Source: Desulfobacteraceae bacterium (GTDB lineage Bacteria; Desulfobacterota; Desulfobacteria; Desulfobacterales; UBA11574). From it: a stretch of DNA of 6,770 bases. The position numbers were made by a program, and so were the translations under genes. Of the stretch, positions 1-6,005 are shown one piece after another; within the stretch, counting starts at the first letter, position 1, and every line of letters begins with the position of its first letter. The stretch is taken from the NCBI GenBank assembly GCA_029857875.1, contig JAOUGB010000132.1, positions 1 to 6,770 of the forward strand, written 5' to 3'. The notes under the pieces are model-generated. The model was not told where the DNA came from and ran no database searches. It saw nothing but the letters and a program-made list of their open reading frames with translations.

Positions 1-66
1 CTTGGCCATGATTTCGCAATTGCCGAGTTTTCGCGGCGAACCGATAATGCCAAGAACTTGTTTCAT
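1..66 (-). CDS. NAD(P)H-dependent FMN reductase / flavodoxin-fold protein, N-terminal fragment
   Basis: This is the first 22 codons of a minus-strand gene that leaves the window at position 1. The visible peptide begins MKQVLGIIGSPRK and continues LGNCE. A hydrophobic beta strand followed by GSPRKxGN is the phosphate-binding loop of the NADPH-dependent FMN reductase and iron-sulfur flavoprotein families, which bind FMN in a flavodoxin-like fold and act in the cytoplasm on electron transfer or quinone and metal reduction. The start is well supported: a Shine-Dalgarno GAGGTGA lies at 71-77, a few bases before the ATG at 64-66. The gene is divergent from pyrD. Whether it is a plain FMN reductase or an iron-sulfur flavoprotein with a cysteine cluster cannot be decided from this fragment. 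The family call rests on one motif. Confidence 0.72.
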   Translation of the reverse strand, partial: MKQVLGIIGSPRKLGNCEIMAK

Positions 67-129
67 AAGATCACCTCGTTTGTGGTTTATTGATTACTGG
101 CTATTGGAATAAAAAATAAGGATGGTTGA

Positions 130-159
130 ATGTTAAAACAGTCTCTTGCTATCTATCAA
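130..159 (-). promoter_or_regulatory. Candidate sigma-70-type promoter for the flavoprotein gene
   Basis: On the minus strand TTGATA (154-159, five of six matches to TTGACA) is followed after 18 bp by TAACAT (130-135, four of six matches to TATAAT). This would start transcription around 120-125 and leave a leader of about 55-60 nt before the ATG at 66. It overlaps the oppositely directed candidate promoter for pyrD. Motif matching only, in AT-rich DNA where chance matches are common. Confidence 0.28.
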
Positions 160-174
160 TATTTATTTTATAAA
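146..174 (+). promoter_or_regulatory. Candidate sigma-70-type promoter for pyrD
   Basis: TTGCTA (146-151, four of six matches) is separated by 17 bp from TATAAA (169-174, five of six matches). Transcription would begin near 181-185 and give a 5' leader of about 60 nt that contains the hairpin at 201-219. This is the best plus-strand match in the divergent spacer, but it is judged by eye only. Confidence 0.4.
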
Positions 175-200
175 AAATGGGTTTGATGCTGAATTGGGAA

Positions 201-219
201 ACGGGGGAGCAAACCCCGT
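201..219 (+). promoter_or_regulatory. Hairpin in the pyrD leader
   Basis: ACGGGG (201-206) pairs perfectly with CCCCGT (214-219) across the loop GAGCAAA. A second run of four C at 232-235, just before the pyrD start, could compete for the same G run. That would give two mutually exclusive folds close to the translation start, and no good Shine-Dalgarno is otherwise visible there. The stem is short, no U tract follows, and it matches no named riboswitch that I recognise, so a regulatory role is inference. Confidence 0.3.
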
Positions 220-243
220 GAACACGTATGACCCCTCAAATAA

Positions 244-1179
244 ATGGATTTTGATATGAATAGTAAAAAGCCTCAAATGCGTGTGGATATCGGCGGGATA
301 GAGATCAAAAATCCTGTAATGACGGCATCCGGTACTTTCGGGTATGCCAGCGAGTTTAAAGATCTTATCGATTTAAACCGCCTGGGAGCGATTGTTGTAA
401 AAGGCTTGTCCCTTGAACCCTCCAGGGGAAACCCACCACCGAGGATCGTTGAAACCCCATGCGGCATGTTAAACGCCATCGGTCTTGAAAACGTTGGGTT
501 GGCAGCATTTGTGAAAGAGAAATTACCATTTTTAAGACGTCTCGACACGCCGATATTTGTAAACGTTTACGGAAAAAGTACAGAAGAATATGCCCAACTG
601 ACTGCTCGCCTGGAAGATATTGACGGCGTTTCGGGCATCGAGGTGAACATTTCATGTCCCAATGTAAAATCCGGAGGAATGGCCTTTGGCGCTTATCCGG
701 AATCTGCTGCCGAAGTTGTCAGGGCGATCAGAAAACAGACCACCAAACCGCTGATGGTCAAACTTTCTCCCAATGTCACCGACATTACGGAAATTGCAAA
801 AAGCGTGGAAGCAGAAGGCGCGGATTCCATTTCCTTGATCAATACCATCACCGGTATGGCAATCGATATTGAAACCCGGCGTCCAAAGCTGGCCAATATT
901 ACCGGCGGCCTTTCCGGTCCGGCGATCAAACCGGTGGCTTTGCGTATGGTCTGGCAGGTGGCGCAAACCGTCAACGTTCCGGTGGTCGGCATCGGCGGCA
1001 TAATGACCGCAAAAGATGCACTGGAATTTTTGATCGCAGGCGCCGTGGCGGTTCAGATCGGAACCGCCAATTTTATCAATCCGCACGCAACCACAGACAT
1101 TATCGATGGCATCGAAACTTTCCTGATGGAGCGAAATATTTCTGACATTTCGGATATCATCGCTACGCTTAAAGTATAA
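244..1179 (+). CDS. pyrD: Dihydroorotate dehydrogenase B (NAD+), catalytic subunit
   Basis: This enzyme oxidises dihydroorotate to orotate with FMN, the fourth step of pyrimidine synthesis, in the cytoplasm. The 311-residue TIM-barrel protein is full length for class 1B. Class 1B signatures are clear: [11 protein letters not shown] (23-33), the flavin-contacting lysine K53 in [17 protein letters not shown] (71-83), [11 protein letters not shown] with catalytic-base Cys138 (class 2 enzymes have Ser), VKLSPNV (172-178), [10 protein letters not shown] (221-230), and the phosphate-binding GIGGI (249-253) with GTANF (273-277). An in-frame stop lies directly before the ATG at 244. No strong Shine-Dalgarno precedes 244, so ATG 256 or 277 remain possible and would still keep the whole domain. 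Class 1B enzymes normally work with PyrK, an FAD and [2Fe-2S] subunit that passes electrons to NAD+. No pyrK adjoins the gene: upstream is a divergent gene and downstream a repeat. The enzyme class is secure; the start is not. Confidence 0.95.
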   Translation: MDFDMNSKKPQMRVDIGGIEIKNPVMTASGTFGYASEFKDLIDLNRLGAIVVKGLSLEPSRGNPPPRIVETPCGMLNAIGLENVGLAAFVKEKLPFLRRLDTPIFVNVYGKSTEEYAQLTARLEDIDGVSGIEVNISCPNVKSGGMAFGAYPESAAEVVRAIRKQTTKPLMVKLSPNVTDITEIAKSVEAEGADSISLINTITGMAIDIETRRPKLANITGGLSGPAIKPVALRMVWQVAQTVNVPVVGIGGIMTAKDALEFLIAGAVAVQIGTANFINPHATTDIIDGIETFLMERNISDISDIIATLKV

Positions 1180-1209
1180 CCCGTTTATTTGTTAAGTGCT
1201 CTAATTCAT

Positions 1210-1230
1210 AAATACGATGACGTATTTTTA
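1210..1230 (+). terminator. Weak terminator-like hairpin after pyrD
   Basis: AAATACG (1210-1216), loop ATGA, and CGTATTT (1221-1227) form a perfect 7-bp stem that runs into TTTA, about 30 nt past the pyrD stop. The stem has only two G-C pairs, so it would be a weak intrinsic terminator. It is the only such structure before the repeat copy at 1271. Confidence 0.35.
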
Positions 1231-1270
1231 TCTGGACACTATCACGTATAAGCTGAAGTCCAAAAGTTTG

Positions 1271-1394
1271 AAGTTTGAAATGCCTAAAGTGAGCTAAAGT
1301 TGCGGGACGCGCTTTCAGCGCGATCAATTATAATTAAAATTAATAGAATACCTTAACTTTAGGCACTTTAGTTCACTTTAGGCACTTTACACTT
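1271..1394. repeat. Palindromic intergenic repeat, copy 1
   Basis: The arms are an inverted repeat. GCCTAAAGTGAGCTAAAGT at 1282-1300 matches the reverse complement of 1365-1383 at 18 of 19 positions, and the one difference is a G-T wobble. The outer flanks (1271-1284 and 1381-1394) also pair, at 11 of 14. Within each arm the unit CTAAAGTG recurs at 9-10 bp. The centre is AT-rich but carries a small perfect hairpin, CGCGCT-TTC-AGCGCG (1308-1322), absent from the other copies. The right arm begins CCTTAACTT at 1351, as in copies 2 and 3. Confidence 0.88.
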
Positions 1395-1484
1395 ATGCAT
1401 ATATAGATTGAGAAAACCAAGTTGTAAACACGTAACCCTATTTACGAATACGTGTACTTCGCAGTATCTGAAAGGAGAAGTAAA

Positions 1485-2045
1485 ATGAAAAGATTACTGG
1501 TTATGGTTTTGGTTGTTTTCATGATATCTCCCGCGGTTGTTGCAAAGCAGGTCGGTAAAGTGACCCTCCCCGACAGCCTTATGGCCGGTATGGATGAATT
1601 ACTTTTAAATGGCGCCGGTTTCCGCAAAAAACTTTTTATCAAGGTTTATGCCGCTGGTCTTTATTTAAAAGAGAAGCAAACAGATCCCCAAAAAATCATG
1701 GATGCAGATACACCCATGGCCATCAGAATGCACTTTGTTTACAGCGGGGTTTCCAGCAAGAAGCTGGTGGATGCCTGGAATGAAGGTTTTGTGAATGGAA
1801 CCGGCGGAAACATTGCGCCCATTAAAACAGAAATCGACACATTCAACGCTTATTTTTCTCAAAAAGCCAGCAAAAACGATATCTACGATATCATCTATAT
1901 TCCGGAGCAGGGGGTCAGTGTTTATATCAAGGGAGAATTGAAAGGGACGATTAAAGGACTTGATTTCAAAAAGGCCGTATTTTCAATATGGCTGGGTGAA
2001 AAACCTGCGGATTCAAAGTTAAAGAAAAAAATGCTTGGGGAGTAA
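1485..2045 (+). CDS. Exported chalcone isomerase-like domain protein
   Basis: This 186-residue protein belongs to the bacterial chalcone isomerase-like family. Bacterial members are mostly uncharacterised, and the fold is related to plant chalcone isomerases and fatty-acid-binding proteins. The start at ATG 1485 follows a good Shine-Dalgarno (AAAGGAGAAG, 1471-1480), and residues 1-20 form a signal peptide: MKRLL, a hydrophobic core, then VVA before K21. Mature protein is thus likely periplasmic, about 166 residues. Family hallmarks are LPDSL near residue 30, NGAGFRKKLFIKVYAAGLYL (about 43-62), the YIPEQG segment, GTIKGLDFKKAVFSIWLG toward the C-terminus, and a terminal Lys-rich helix. The flanking genes suggest no pathway, since repeats lie on both sides and it appears to be transcribed alone. 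A GTG at 1452 would put 11 extra residues before the signal peptide and is unlikely. The enzymatic reaction, if any, is unknown; ligand binding is as plausible as catalysis. Confidence 0.85.
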   Translation: MKRLLVMVLVVFMISPAVVAKQVGKVTLPDSLMAGMDELLLNGAGFRKKLFIKVYAAGLYLKEKQTDPQKIMDADTPMAIRMHFVYSGVSSKKLVDAWNEGFVNGTGGNIAPIKTEIDTFNAYFSQKASKNDIYDIIYIPEQGVSVYIKGELKGTIKGLDFKKAVFSIWLGEKPADSKLKKKMLGE

Positions 2046-2126
2046 GGGAAAAAAGCAAAGAATCCGAGCATAGAGGACCCGGCTTTGATATAACCCCTGG
2101 AAGAAGCTGTTTTACTTAAAGCCGTA

Positions 2127-2257
2127 CAAGTTGAAAATGCCTAAAGTGATCTAAAGTGCCTAAAGTTATGGTGTCGCTTCGCTCCGCTGATTTTATATAA
2201 TTGTTAGAATTCCTTAACTTTAGCTCACTTTAAACTTTAGTTCACTTCAAACTCTTG
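2127..2257. repeat. Palindromic intergenic repeat, copy 2
   Basis: The ends are CAAG (2127-2130) and CTTG (2254-2257). The left arm has three consecutive CTAAAGT units (GCCTAAAGTGATCTAAAGT, then GCCTAAAGTTATGG). The right arm begins CCTTAACTT at 2212 and continues with the complementary units CACTTTA and CTTTAGTTCACTT. The arms pair imperfectly over about 45 bp around a variable centre. Only the arms, not the centre, resemble copies 1 and 3, which suggests that the paired structure is what is maintained. Confidence 0.85.
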
Positions 2258-2336
2258 CAGCGATTCTTAAGGCAGAGCCGAAGAAATCTAAACTGGCTCA
2301 AAGGACCAGGTTTCTCAAGTCAAAATAAGAGGTTTT

Positions 2337-2365
2337 GCTTAAGGGGCTGATTAAGCCCCTTAAGC
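2337..2365 (-). terminator. Perfect 12-bp stem-loop at the 3' end of leuA
   Basis: GCTTAAGGGGCT (2337-2348) and AGCCCCTTAAGC (2354-2365) are exact reverse complements around the 5-nt loop GATTA. The structure begins 15 nt after the leuA stop and lies in a convergent gap, so it probably ends the leuA transcript and may act both ways. In the leuA direction it is followed by AAAACC rather than a U tract. In the plus direction it is followed by TTT. It is thus not a textbook intrinsic terminator and may instead stabilise the 3' end. Confidence 0.65.
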
Positions 2366-2380
2366 TTTGGTGAAAAAACA

Positions 2381-3913
2381 TCAGGCGATTGCCACCACCG
2401 GATTGGCTTTCAAATATTCAAGACGGTTGAGTCCGTTGATGTAAGCCTTTACACTGGCGGTGATGATGTCCGGGTCCGCCCCGCGGCCGAGTGCAACCAG
2501 GCCGTTTTCTTTCAGGCGTACCGTAACCTCGCCCTGGGCATCCGTACCGCTGGTAATGGCGCTTATGGAAAATCTCATGAGCTCGGAATCTGTTCCCGTC
2601 AGTTTGGCAATACTGTCATAAGCCGCATCGATGGGGCCGTTTCCGTATCCCGTATTCTGGACCGGCCTTCCATTGATGGAGAGTCTGACGGTTGCCGTGG
2701 GAATGACGGTGGTACCGCTGGTGACATGCAGATATTCCAGCTGGAAAATGTCGGCGGTCCTTAAGATGCCTTCCGTAACAATCACTTCCAGATCCTCGTC
2801 AACAACGTGCTTCTTTTTGTCGGCCAGTTCCTTGAATTTTTTAAAAACGAGCTTTAACTCTTCATCGGAAAGATCGTACCCCATTTCCTTTAAGTGAGAG
2901 CGCAGAGCGTGCCTTCCGGAGTGTTTTCCCAGAATCAACTTGCTGGCGCTGAGCCCGACGGTTTCAGGTTTCATAATTTCATAAGTCATGGGATTTTTCA
3001 AAACCCCGTCCTGATGAATTCCAGCCTCGTGGGCAAAGGCGTTGGCTCCGACAATGGCCTTGTTGGGCTGGACGATAATACCGGTGATCATGCTGACCAG
3101 TCGGCTGGTGGGATAAATCAGCTCTGTTTTGATATTGGACGTGAACGGCATGTAATTGGGCCTCGTGTGAAGGGACATAACGACTTCTTCCAGGGAGGTG
3201 TTTCCGGCCCGTTCGCCGATGCCGTTGATGGTGACTTCCGCCTGTCTTGCACCGCTGTTCAGCGCTGCAAGAGTGTTGGCCGTGGCAAGGCCGAGGTCAT
3301 TGTGACAGTGAACACTCACGACAGCCTTGTGGATATTGGGCGTATGGCCGATCACATACTTGACCAGATCCGCGAATTCCATGGGGATGGCGTACCCGAC
3401 GGTGTCCGGAATATTGATGGTTGTGGCGCCGGCCTCAATGGCCGCCTCAAACACCTTGCAAAGAAAATCCCGATCACTGCGTGAGGCATCTTCTGCCGAA
3501 AACTCGATGCTGTCGGTCAGGCTCTTGGCGTATTTGACAGATTCCGAAGTGGTTTTGAGGACCTGGTCCCGGGTCATATTGAGTTTGTATTGCATATGGA
3601 TGTCGGATGTGGCCAAAAATGTGTGAATTCTCGGTTTTGCTGCATGCTGGACAGCTCCCCAGGCGCGATCGATATCGTCTTTTGACGTCCGTGCCAGGCC
3701 GGCGACCTCGGTTTTTTTGAGTTTTCCGGCGATCTTGGAAACCGCATCAAAATCACCTTCAGAAGCTGCCGGGAATCCGGCTTCCAATACATCTACGCCG
3801 AGCTTTTCCAATTGTGTGGCAAGGCGCAGCTTTTCCCCGGCATTCATGCTTGCGCCGGGAGATTGCTCACCGTCTCTTAGCGTTGTGTCGAAAATAATGA
3901 CTCGTTCTTCCAT
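2381..3913 (-). CDS. leuA: 2-isopropylmalate synthase
   Basis: LeuA condenses 2-oxoisovalerate with acetyl-CoA to 2-isopropylmalate, the first committed step of leucine synthesis, in the cytoplasm. The 510-residue protein is full length. The catalytic TIM barrel carries FDTTLRDGEQSPG (8-20, with R13 and metal ligand D9), VHCHNDLG (201-208, metal ligands H202 and H204), NGIGERAGN (230-238) and the linker motif HEAGIHQDGVLK (295-306), followed by GKHSGRHALRSHL (329-341). The C-terminal LeuA dimer or allosteric domain follows (about 385-502), including GNGPIDAAYDSI, where leucine feedback inhibition acts in characterised members. The ATG at 3911-3913 has an AGGAG Shine-Dalgarno (3921-3925) seven bases upstream. 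The gene lies downstream of cimA in the same direction with a 239-bp leader that carries a hairpin and possibly a leader ORF. The motifs that distinguish it from CimA are intact, so the LeuA assignment is strong. Confidence 0.96.
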   Translation of the reverse strand: MEERVIIFDTTLRDGEQSPGASMNAGEKLRLATQLEKLGVDVLEAGFPAASEGDFDAVSKIAGKLKKTEVAGLARTSKDDIDRAWGAVQHAAKPRIHTFLATSDIHMQYKLNMTRDQVLKTTSESVKYAKSLTDSIEFSAEDASRSDRDFLCKVFEAAIEAGATTINIPDTVGYAIPMEFADLVKYVIGHTPNIHKAVVSVHCHNDLGLATANTLAALNSGARQAEVTINGIGERAGNTSLEEVVMSLHTRPNYMPFTSNIKTELIYPTSRLVSMITGIIVQPNKAIVGANAFAHEAGIHQDGVLKNPMTYEIMKPETVGLSASKLILGKHSGRHALRSHLKEMGYDLSDEELKLVFKKFKELADKKKHVVDEDLEVIVTEGILRTADIFQLEYLHVTSGTTVIPTATVRLSINGRPVQNTGYGNGPIDAAYDSIAKLTGTDSELMRFSISAITSGTDAQGEVTVRLKENGLVALGRGADPDIITASVKAYINGLNRLEYLKANPVVAIA

Positions 3914-3960
3914 GATTTTGCTCCTGTTCGTATGTAGTTAGGTTGATAATAAAATCTTGT

Positions 3961-4032
3961 CTTTTTTAAAAAAGGGCAAAACGTGAACGAGCATACGCCG
4001 CAGGACAGGATAAGAAAAATGTCCCACGGCAT
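3961..4032 (-). promoter_or_regulatory. Structured leader of leuA, possible attenuator
   Basis: In leuA mRNA sense, the arms at 4020-4030 and 3997-4007 (GCCGTGGGACA and TGTCCTGCGGC) pair over 11 bp with two adjacent G-U wobbles and a 12-nt loop. Read on the other strand, those two wobbles become A-C mismatches, so the structure fits the leuA-sense RNA. Further downstream is the exact 14-nt palindrome CTTTTTTAAAAAAG (3961-3974), which gives a U6 run. An ATG at 4030-4032 with a well-spaced GAGAGGG (4038-4044) opens a 51-codon frame that overlaps the leuA start by 37 nt and begins MPWDIFLIL. No T-box motif was recognised. The regulatory reading is inference. Confidence 0.38.
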
Positions 4033-4152
4033 TGATTCCCTCTCTTTTTTTATAAATTTCATTCATTTTCATAACAATAGATTTAATCTTTTTCCTTAAA
4101 TGCACAATAAATCACTCACATAAAATATCTTTCCCATTTAGTTTACGATCAA

Positions 4153-5751
4153 TTAAATATTTCTCATTGCGAGTTTATACTGGAAGCTGTCGGCAAGTGC
4201 TTGCCAGCTTGCTTCAATAATATCTTCGGAAACACCGATGGTGCTCCAGATATGGTCGTGCTCCCGCGACTCGATAAAAACCCTTACCCTTGCCGCAGTT
4301 CCCTTCCGCCCATCTATGACCCGAACTTTAAAATCGATCAGGCGTATGGCGTCCAGATCCGGATAAAATTTGTCAAGCGCCTTGCGAAGGGCATTGTCCA
4401 GCGCACTGACCGGACCATCTCCTTCAGCGGCCGTGATTTCGTCTTTGCCTCCCACAGAGATTTTGATGGTGGCATGGGCTGTACAGGGGCGATCCTCGTC
4501 TTTTTCGATGGTGACCCGAAAGGATTTTAAATCAAAAAGCGGCTGAAACTGATCGGTAAATTTCTCGAGCAGAATCTTAAAGGATCCGTCGGCAGTGTCA
4601 AACTGGTATCCATCCTGTTCCATCTTTTTTATTTCTGTAACGATCTTACGGCTGTCAGTTCCGTTGGCCCCAAGCTCGATCCCGAGTTCTTTTGCTTTGT
4701 ATTCGATATTGCTTTTTCCCGAAAGATCCGACACCAATACACGGCGGCGATTGCCCACAAGTTCGGGCTCCATATGTTCGTATGCCTTTGATACTTTCAT
4801 AATTGCACTGACATGAATCCCTCCTTTGTGGGCAAATGCGCTTTCACCGACAAAGGGACGGCTGTTCAAAGGAATCATGTTGGCGGTTTCACTGACAAAC
4901 CTCGAGAGCAATCTCAGTTTTCCCATATTTTCCGAGGAAACACACGGGCGGTTCATCTTTAACTGAAGGATCGGCATGATCGAGGTCAGATCGGCATTGC
5001 CGCATCTCTCTCCATATCCGTTGATGGTTCCCTGGACCATCACCGCACCGGATTGGACGGCTTCGATGGAATTGGCCACAGCCAGGCCGCTGTCGTTATG
5101 GGTATGGATTCCGAGCTTGATTGCAAGCGAATCCTTTTTTGCAGCGTATTTTTCCGAAAACGCTTTTCGGACCTCATCTATAATCGTTTTGATTTCAATG
5201 GGCAGGGACCCGCCATTGGTGTCGCACATTACGATGTATGCCGCACCGGCATCGATGGCAGCCATCAGTGTTTTTAAGGCATAATCCGGATTTGCTTTGT
5301 ACCCGTCGAAAAAGTGTTCGGCATCATAAATCACCTCCCGATCACCGTTTTTCAAATATTCGACGGAATCGGTGATCATGGCAAGGTTTTCTTTTAGCGT
5401 ATTGTTCATGACCTGCTGGACATGAAGATCCCATGTTTTTCCAAATATGGTCACTGAAGGGGTTTTGGCCTTTAACAGTGCCTGCAAGTTCGGATCATCT
5501 GAAGGGTCGATACCGGGTTTCCGCGTTGATCCGAAAGCCGTTATCCGCGCGGTTTTGAATTTTTTCTTCTGGGCCAGATCGAAAAATTCCATATCCCTGG
5601 GATTGGACCCCGGCCAGCCGCCTTCGATGTAATGTATGCCGAAATCATCCAGGCTTTTTGCGATCTGGATTTTTTCCTTGGCACTAAAACTGATGTTTTC
5701 TCCCTGGGTTCCATCCCGCAAGGTCGTGTCATAAAGTACGATCTGTTCCAT
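4153..5751 (-). CDS. cimA: (R)-citramalate synthase
   Basis: CimA condenses pyruvate with acetyl-CoA to (R)-citramalate, which LeuCD and LeuB convert to 2-oxobutyrate, giving a threonine-independent route to isoleucine. The 532-residue protein is a DRE-TIM metallolyase: YDTTLRDGTQGE (7-18, D8 and R12), YIEGGWPGSNPRD (41-53, characteristic of this long CimA family rather than LeuA), HTHNDSG (216-222, metal ligands H216 and H218), NGYGERCGN (244-252) and FAHKGGIHVSAI (306-317). A C-terminal LeuA-type regulatory domain occupies about 405-525, where isoleucine inhibits characterised members. The closest characterised relatives I recall are the Geobacter-type enzymes. The ATG at 5749-5751 is set by AGGAG at 5759-5763, seven bases upstream. 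That ribosome binding site directly abuts repeat copy 3, so the promoter must lie within or beyond the repeat. Homocitrate synthase is the main alternative, but the GGWPGSNP and HKGGIH motifs favour citramalate synthase. Confidence 0.94.
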   Translation of the reverse strand: MEQIVLYDTTLRDGTQGENISFSAKEKIQIAKSLDDFGIHYIEGGWPGSNPRDMEFFDLAQKKKFKTARITAFGSTRKPGIDPSDDPNLQALLKAKTPSVTIFGKTWDLHVQQVMNNTLKENLAMITDSVEYLKNGDREVIYDAEHFFDGYKANPDYALKTLMAAIDAGAAYIVMCDTNGGSLPIEIKTIIDEVRKAFSEKYAAKKDSLAIKLGIHTHNDSGLAVANSIEAVQSGAVMVQGTINGYGERCGNADLTSIMPILQLKMNRPCVSSENMGKLRLLSRFVSETANMIPLNSRPFVGESAFAHKGGIHVSAIMKVSKAYEHMEPELVGNRRRVLVSDLSGKSNIEYKAKELGIELGANGTDSRKIVTEIKKMEQDGYQFDTADGSFKILLEKFTDQFQPLFDLKSFRVTIEKDEDRPCTAHATIKISVGGKDEITAAEGDGPVSALDNALRKALDKFYPDLDAIRLIDFKVRVIDGRKGTAARVRVFIESREHDHIWSTIGVSEDIIEASWQALADSFQYKLAMRNI

Positions 5752-5767
5752 ATGTTGTCTCCTAGAA

Positions 5768-5884
5768 TAAAGTGAGCTAAAGTTTGAAGTGAGCTAAAGT
5801 GAGCTAAAATTAAGGAATGTGTTAACTGCACAATCAAAAATGGTATAATACCTTAACTTCAGACACTTTAGTCCACTTTAGACC
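5768..5884. repeat. Palindromic intergenic repeat, copy 3
   Basis: The left arm has three AGTGAGCTAA units (from 5770, 5788 and 5798) and ends AATTAAGGAAT. The right arm begins AATACCTTAACTT and continues CACTTTAGTCCACTTTAG. AATTAAGG pairs with CCTTAACT, so in this copy the inverted repeat reaches closer to the centre than in copy 1. The element starts within a few bases of the cimA Shine-Dalgarno. Its centre contains TATAAT on the plus strand. Confidence 0.87.
5822..5849 (+). promoter_or_regulatory. Possible promoter inside repeat copy 3
   Basis: TTAACT (5822-5827, four of six matches to TTGACA) lies 16 bp before an exact TATAAT (5844-5849). The direction is plus, away from cimA and toward the hairpin at 5902-5997. 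On the minus strand the same stretch reads TATTAT but lacks a good -35 at normal spacing. AT-rich sequence makes this a weak call. Confidence 0.25.
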
Positions 5885-5901
5885 TATACCCTCTGTTTAC
5901 A

Positions 5902-5997
5902 CGAGTTTGATTCGTTCATTTGCAAGGCATCAGGGATGAAGCTGTAGTTTGCTACCGCGAATCACTGATAACGAAGCAGATGGGCGAATCAGGCTCG
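5902..5997 (+). repeat. Long hairpin element, candidate structured RNA or second palindromic repeat
   Basis: Positions 5902-5923 and 5976-5997 form a 22-bp stem: 17 positions are Watson-Crick pairs and all five others are U in the left arm opposite G in the right arm, so plus-strand RNA pairs fully. Further in, ATCAG (5929-5933) pairs with CTGAT (5965-5969), and GTAG-TTTG-CTAC (5944-5955) closes the tip. It is more GC-rich than its surroundings and unrelated to the CTAAAGTG repeats. It could be a small RNA, a transcript-end structure, or a decayed mobile palindrome of the REP type. Confidence 0.6.
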
Positions 5998-6005
5998 CCG
6001 CAAGG

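Larger units (their letters stand above)
1180..1484. other. Intergenic region between pyrD and the chalcone-isomerase-like gene
   Basis: This 305-bp spacer holds, in order, the weak hairpin at 1210-1230, the palindromic repeat copy at 1271-1394, and a 7-bp inverted repeat, ACACGTA (1428-1434) and TACGTGT (1449-1455), lying about 17 bp before the Shine-Dalgarno of the next gene. The last could be an operator or a leader hairpin. I found no convincing -35/-10 pair and no small gene with a ribosome binding site here. Confidence 0.6.
2046..2380. other. Convergent intergenic region between the chalcone-isomerase-like gene and leuA
   Basis: This 335-bp spacer lies between two converging genes. It contains repeat copy 2 (2127-2257) and the 12-bp stem-loop at 2337-2365. 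The stretches 2046-2126 and 2258-2336 show no recognisable gene, ribosome binding site or strong hairpin. No separate terminator is obvious for the plus-strand gene, so repeat copy 2, which can fold as a long hairpin, or the 2337 stem-loop may serve. Confidence 0.6.

Noticed and set aside
652..1086. A 144-codon open frame on the minus strand opposite pyrD
   Set aside because: It is a shadow of the strongly conserved pyrD frame. The His/Arg/Gly-rich translation resembles no protein family.
1271..1394. Iterated short units considered as a CRISPR array
   Set aside because: Units are 9-10 bp apart with no spacer-sized unique sequence between them, and the arms are palindromic to one another.
219..1440. 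Shared ACACGTA...ACCC stretch before pyrD (near 222-235) and before the chalcone-isomerase-like gene (near 1428-1438)
   Set aside because: The match is short and differs in spacing. Two occurrences are not enough to call a common operator.
1452..1484. Upstream GTG start for the chalcone-isomerase-like gene
   Set aside because: It would place a charged 11-residue extension before the signal peptide and lacks a ribosome binding site, while ATG 1485 has a good one. The GTG also lies inside the ACACGTA inverted repeat.
2894..3484. A 196-codon open frame on the plus strand opposite leuA
   Set aside because: It lies wholly antisense to leuA, its translation shows no domain or composition of a real protein, and it has no convincing ribosome binding site.
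3914..4152. T-box riboswitch in the leuA leader
   Set aside because: The GTGGGAC stretch near 4022 was compared with the T-box consensus around GGTGGNACCGCG and does not match. No specifier-loop architecture was apparent.
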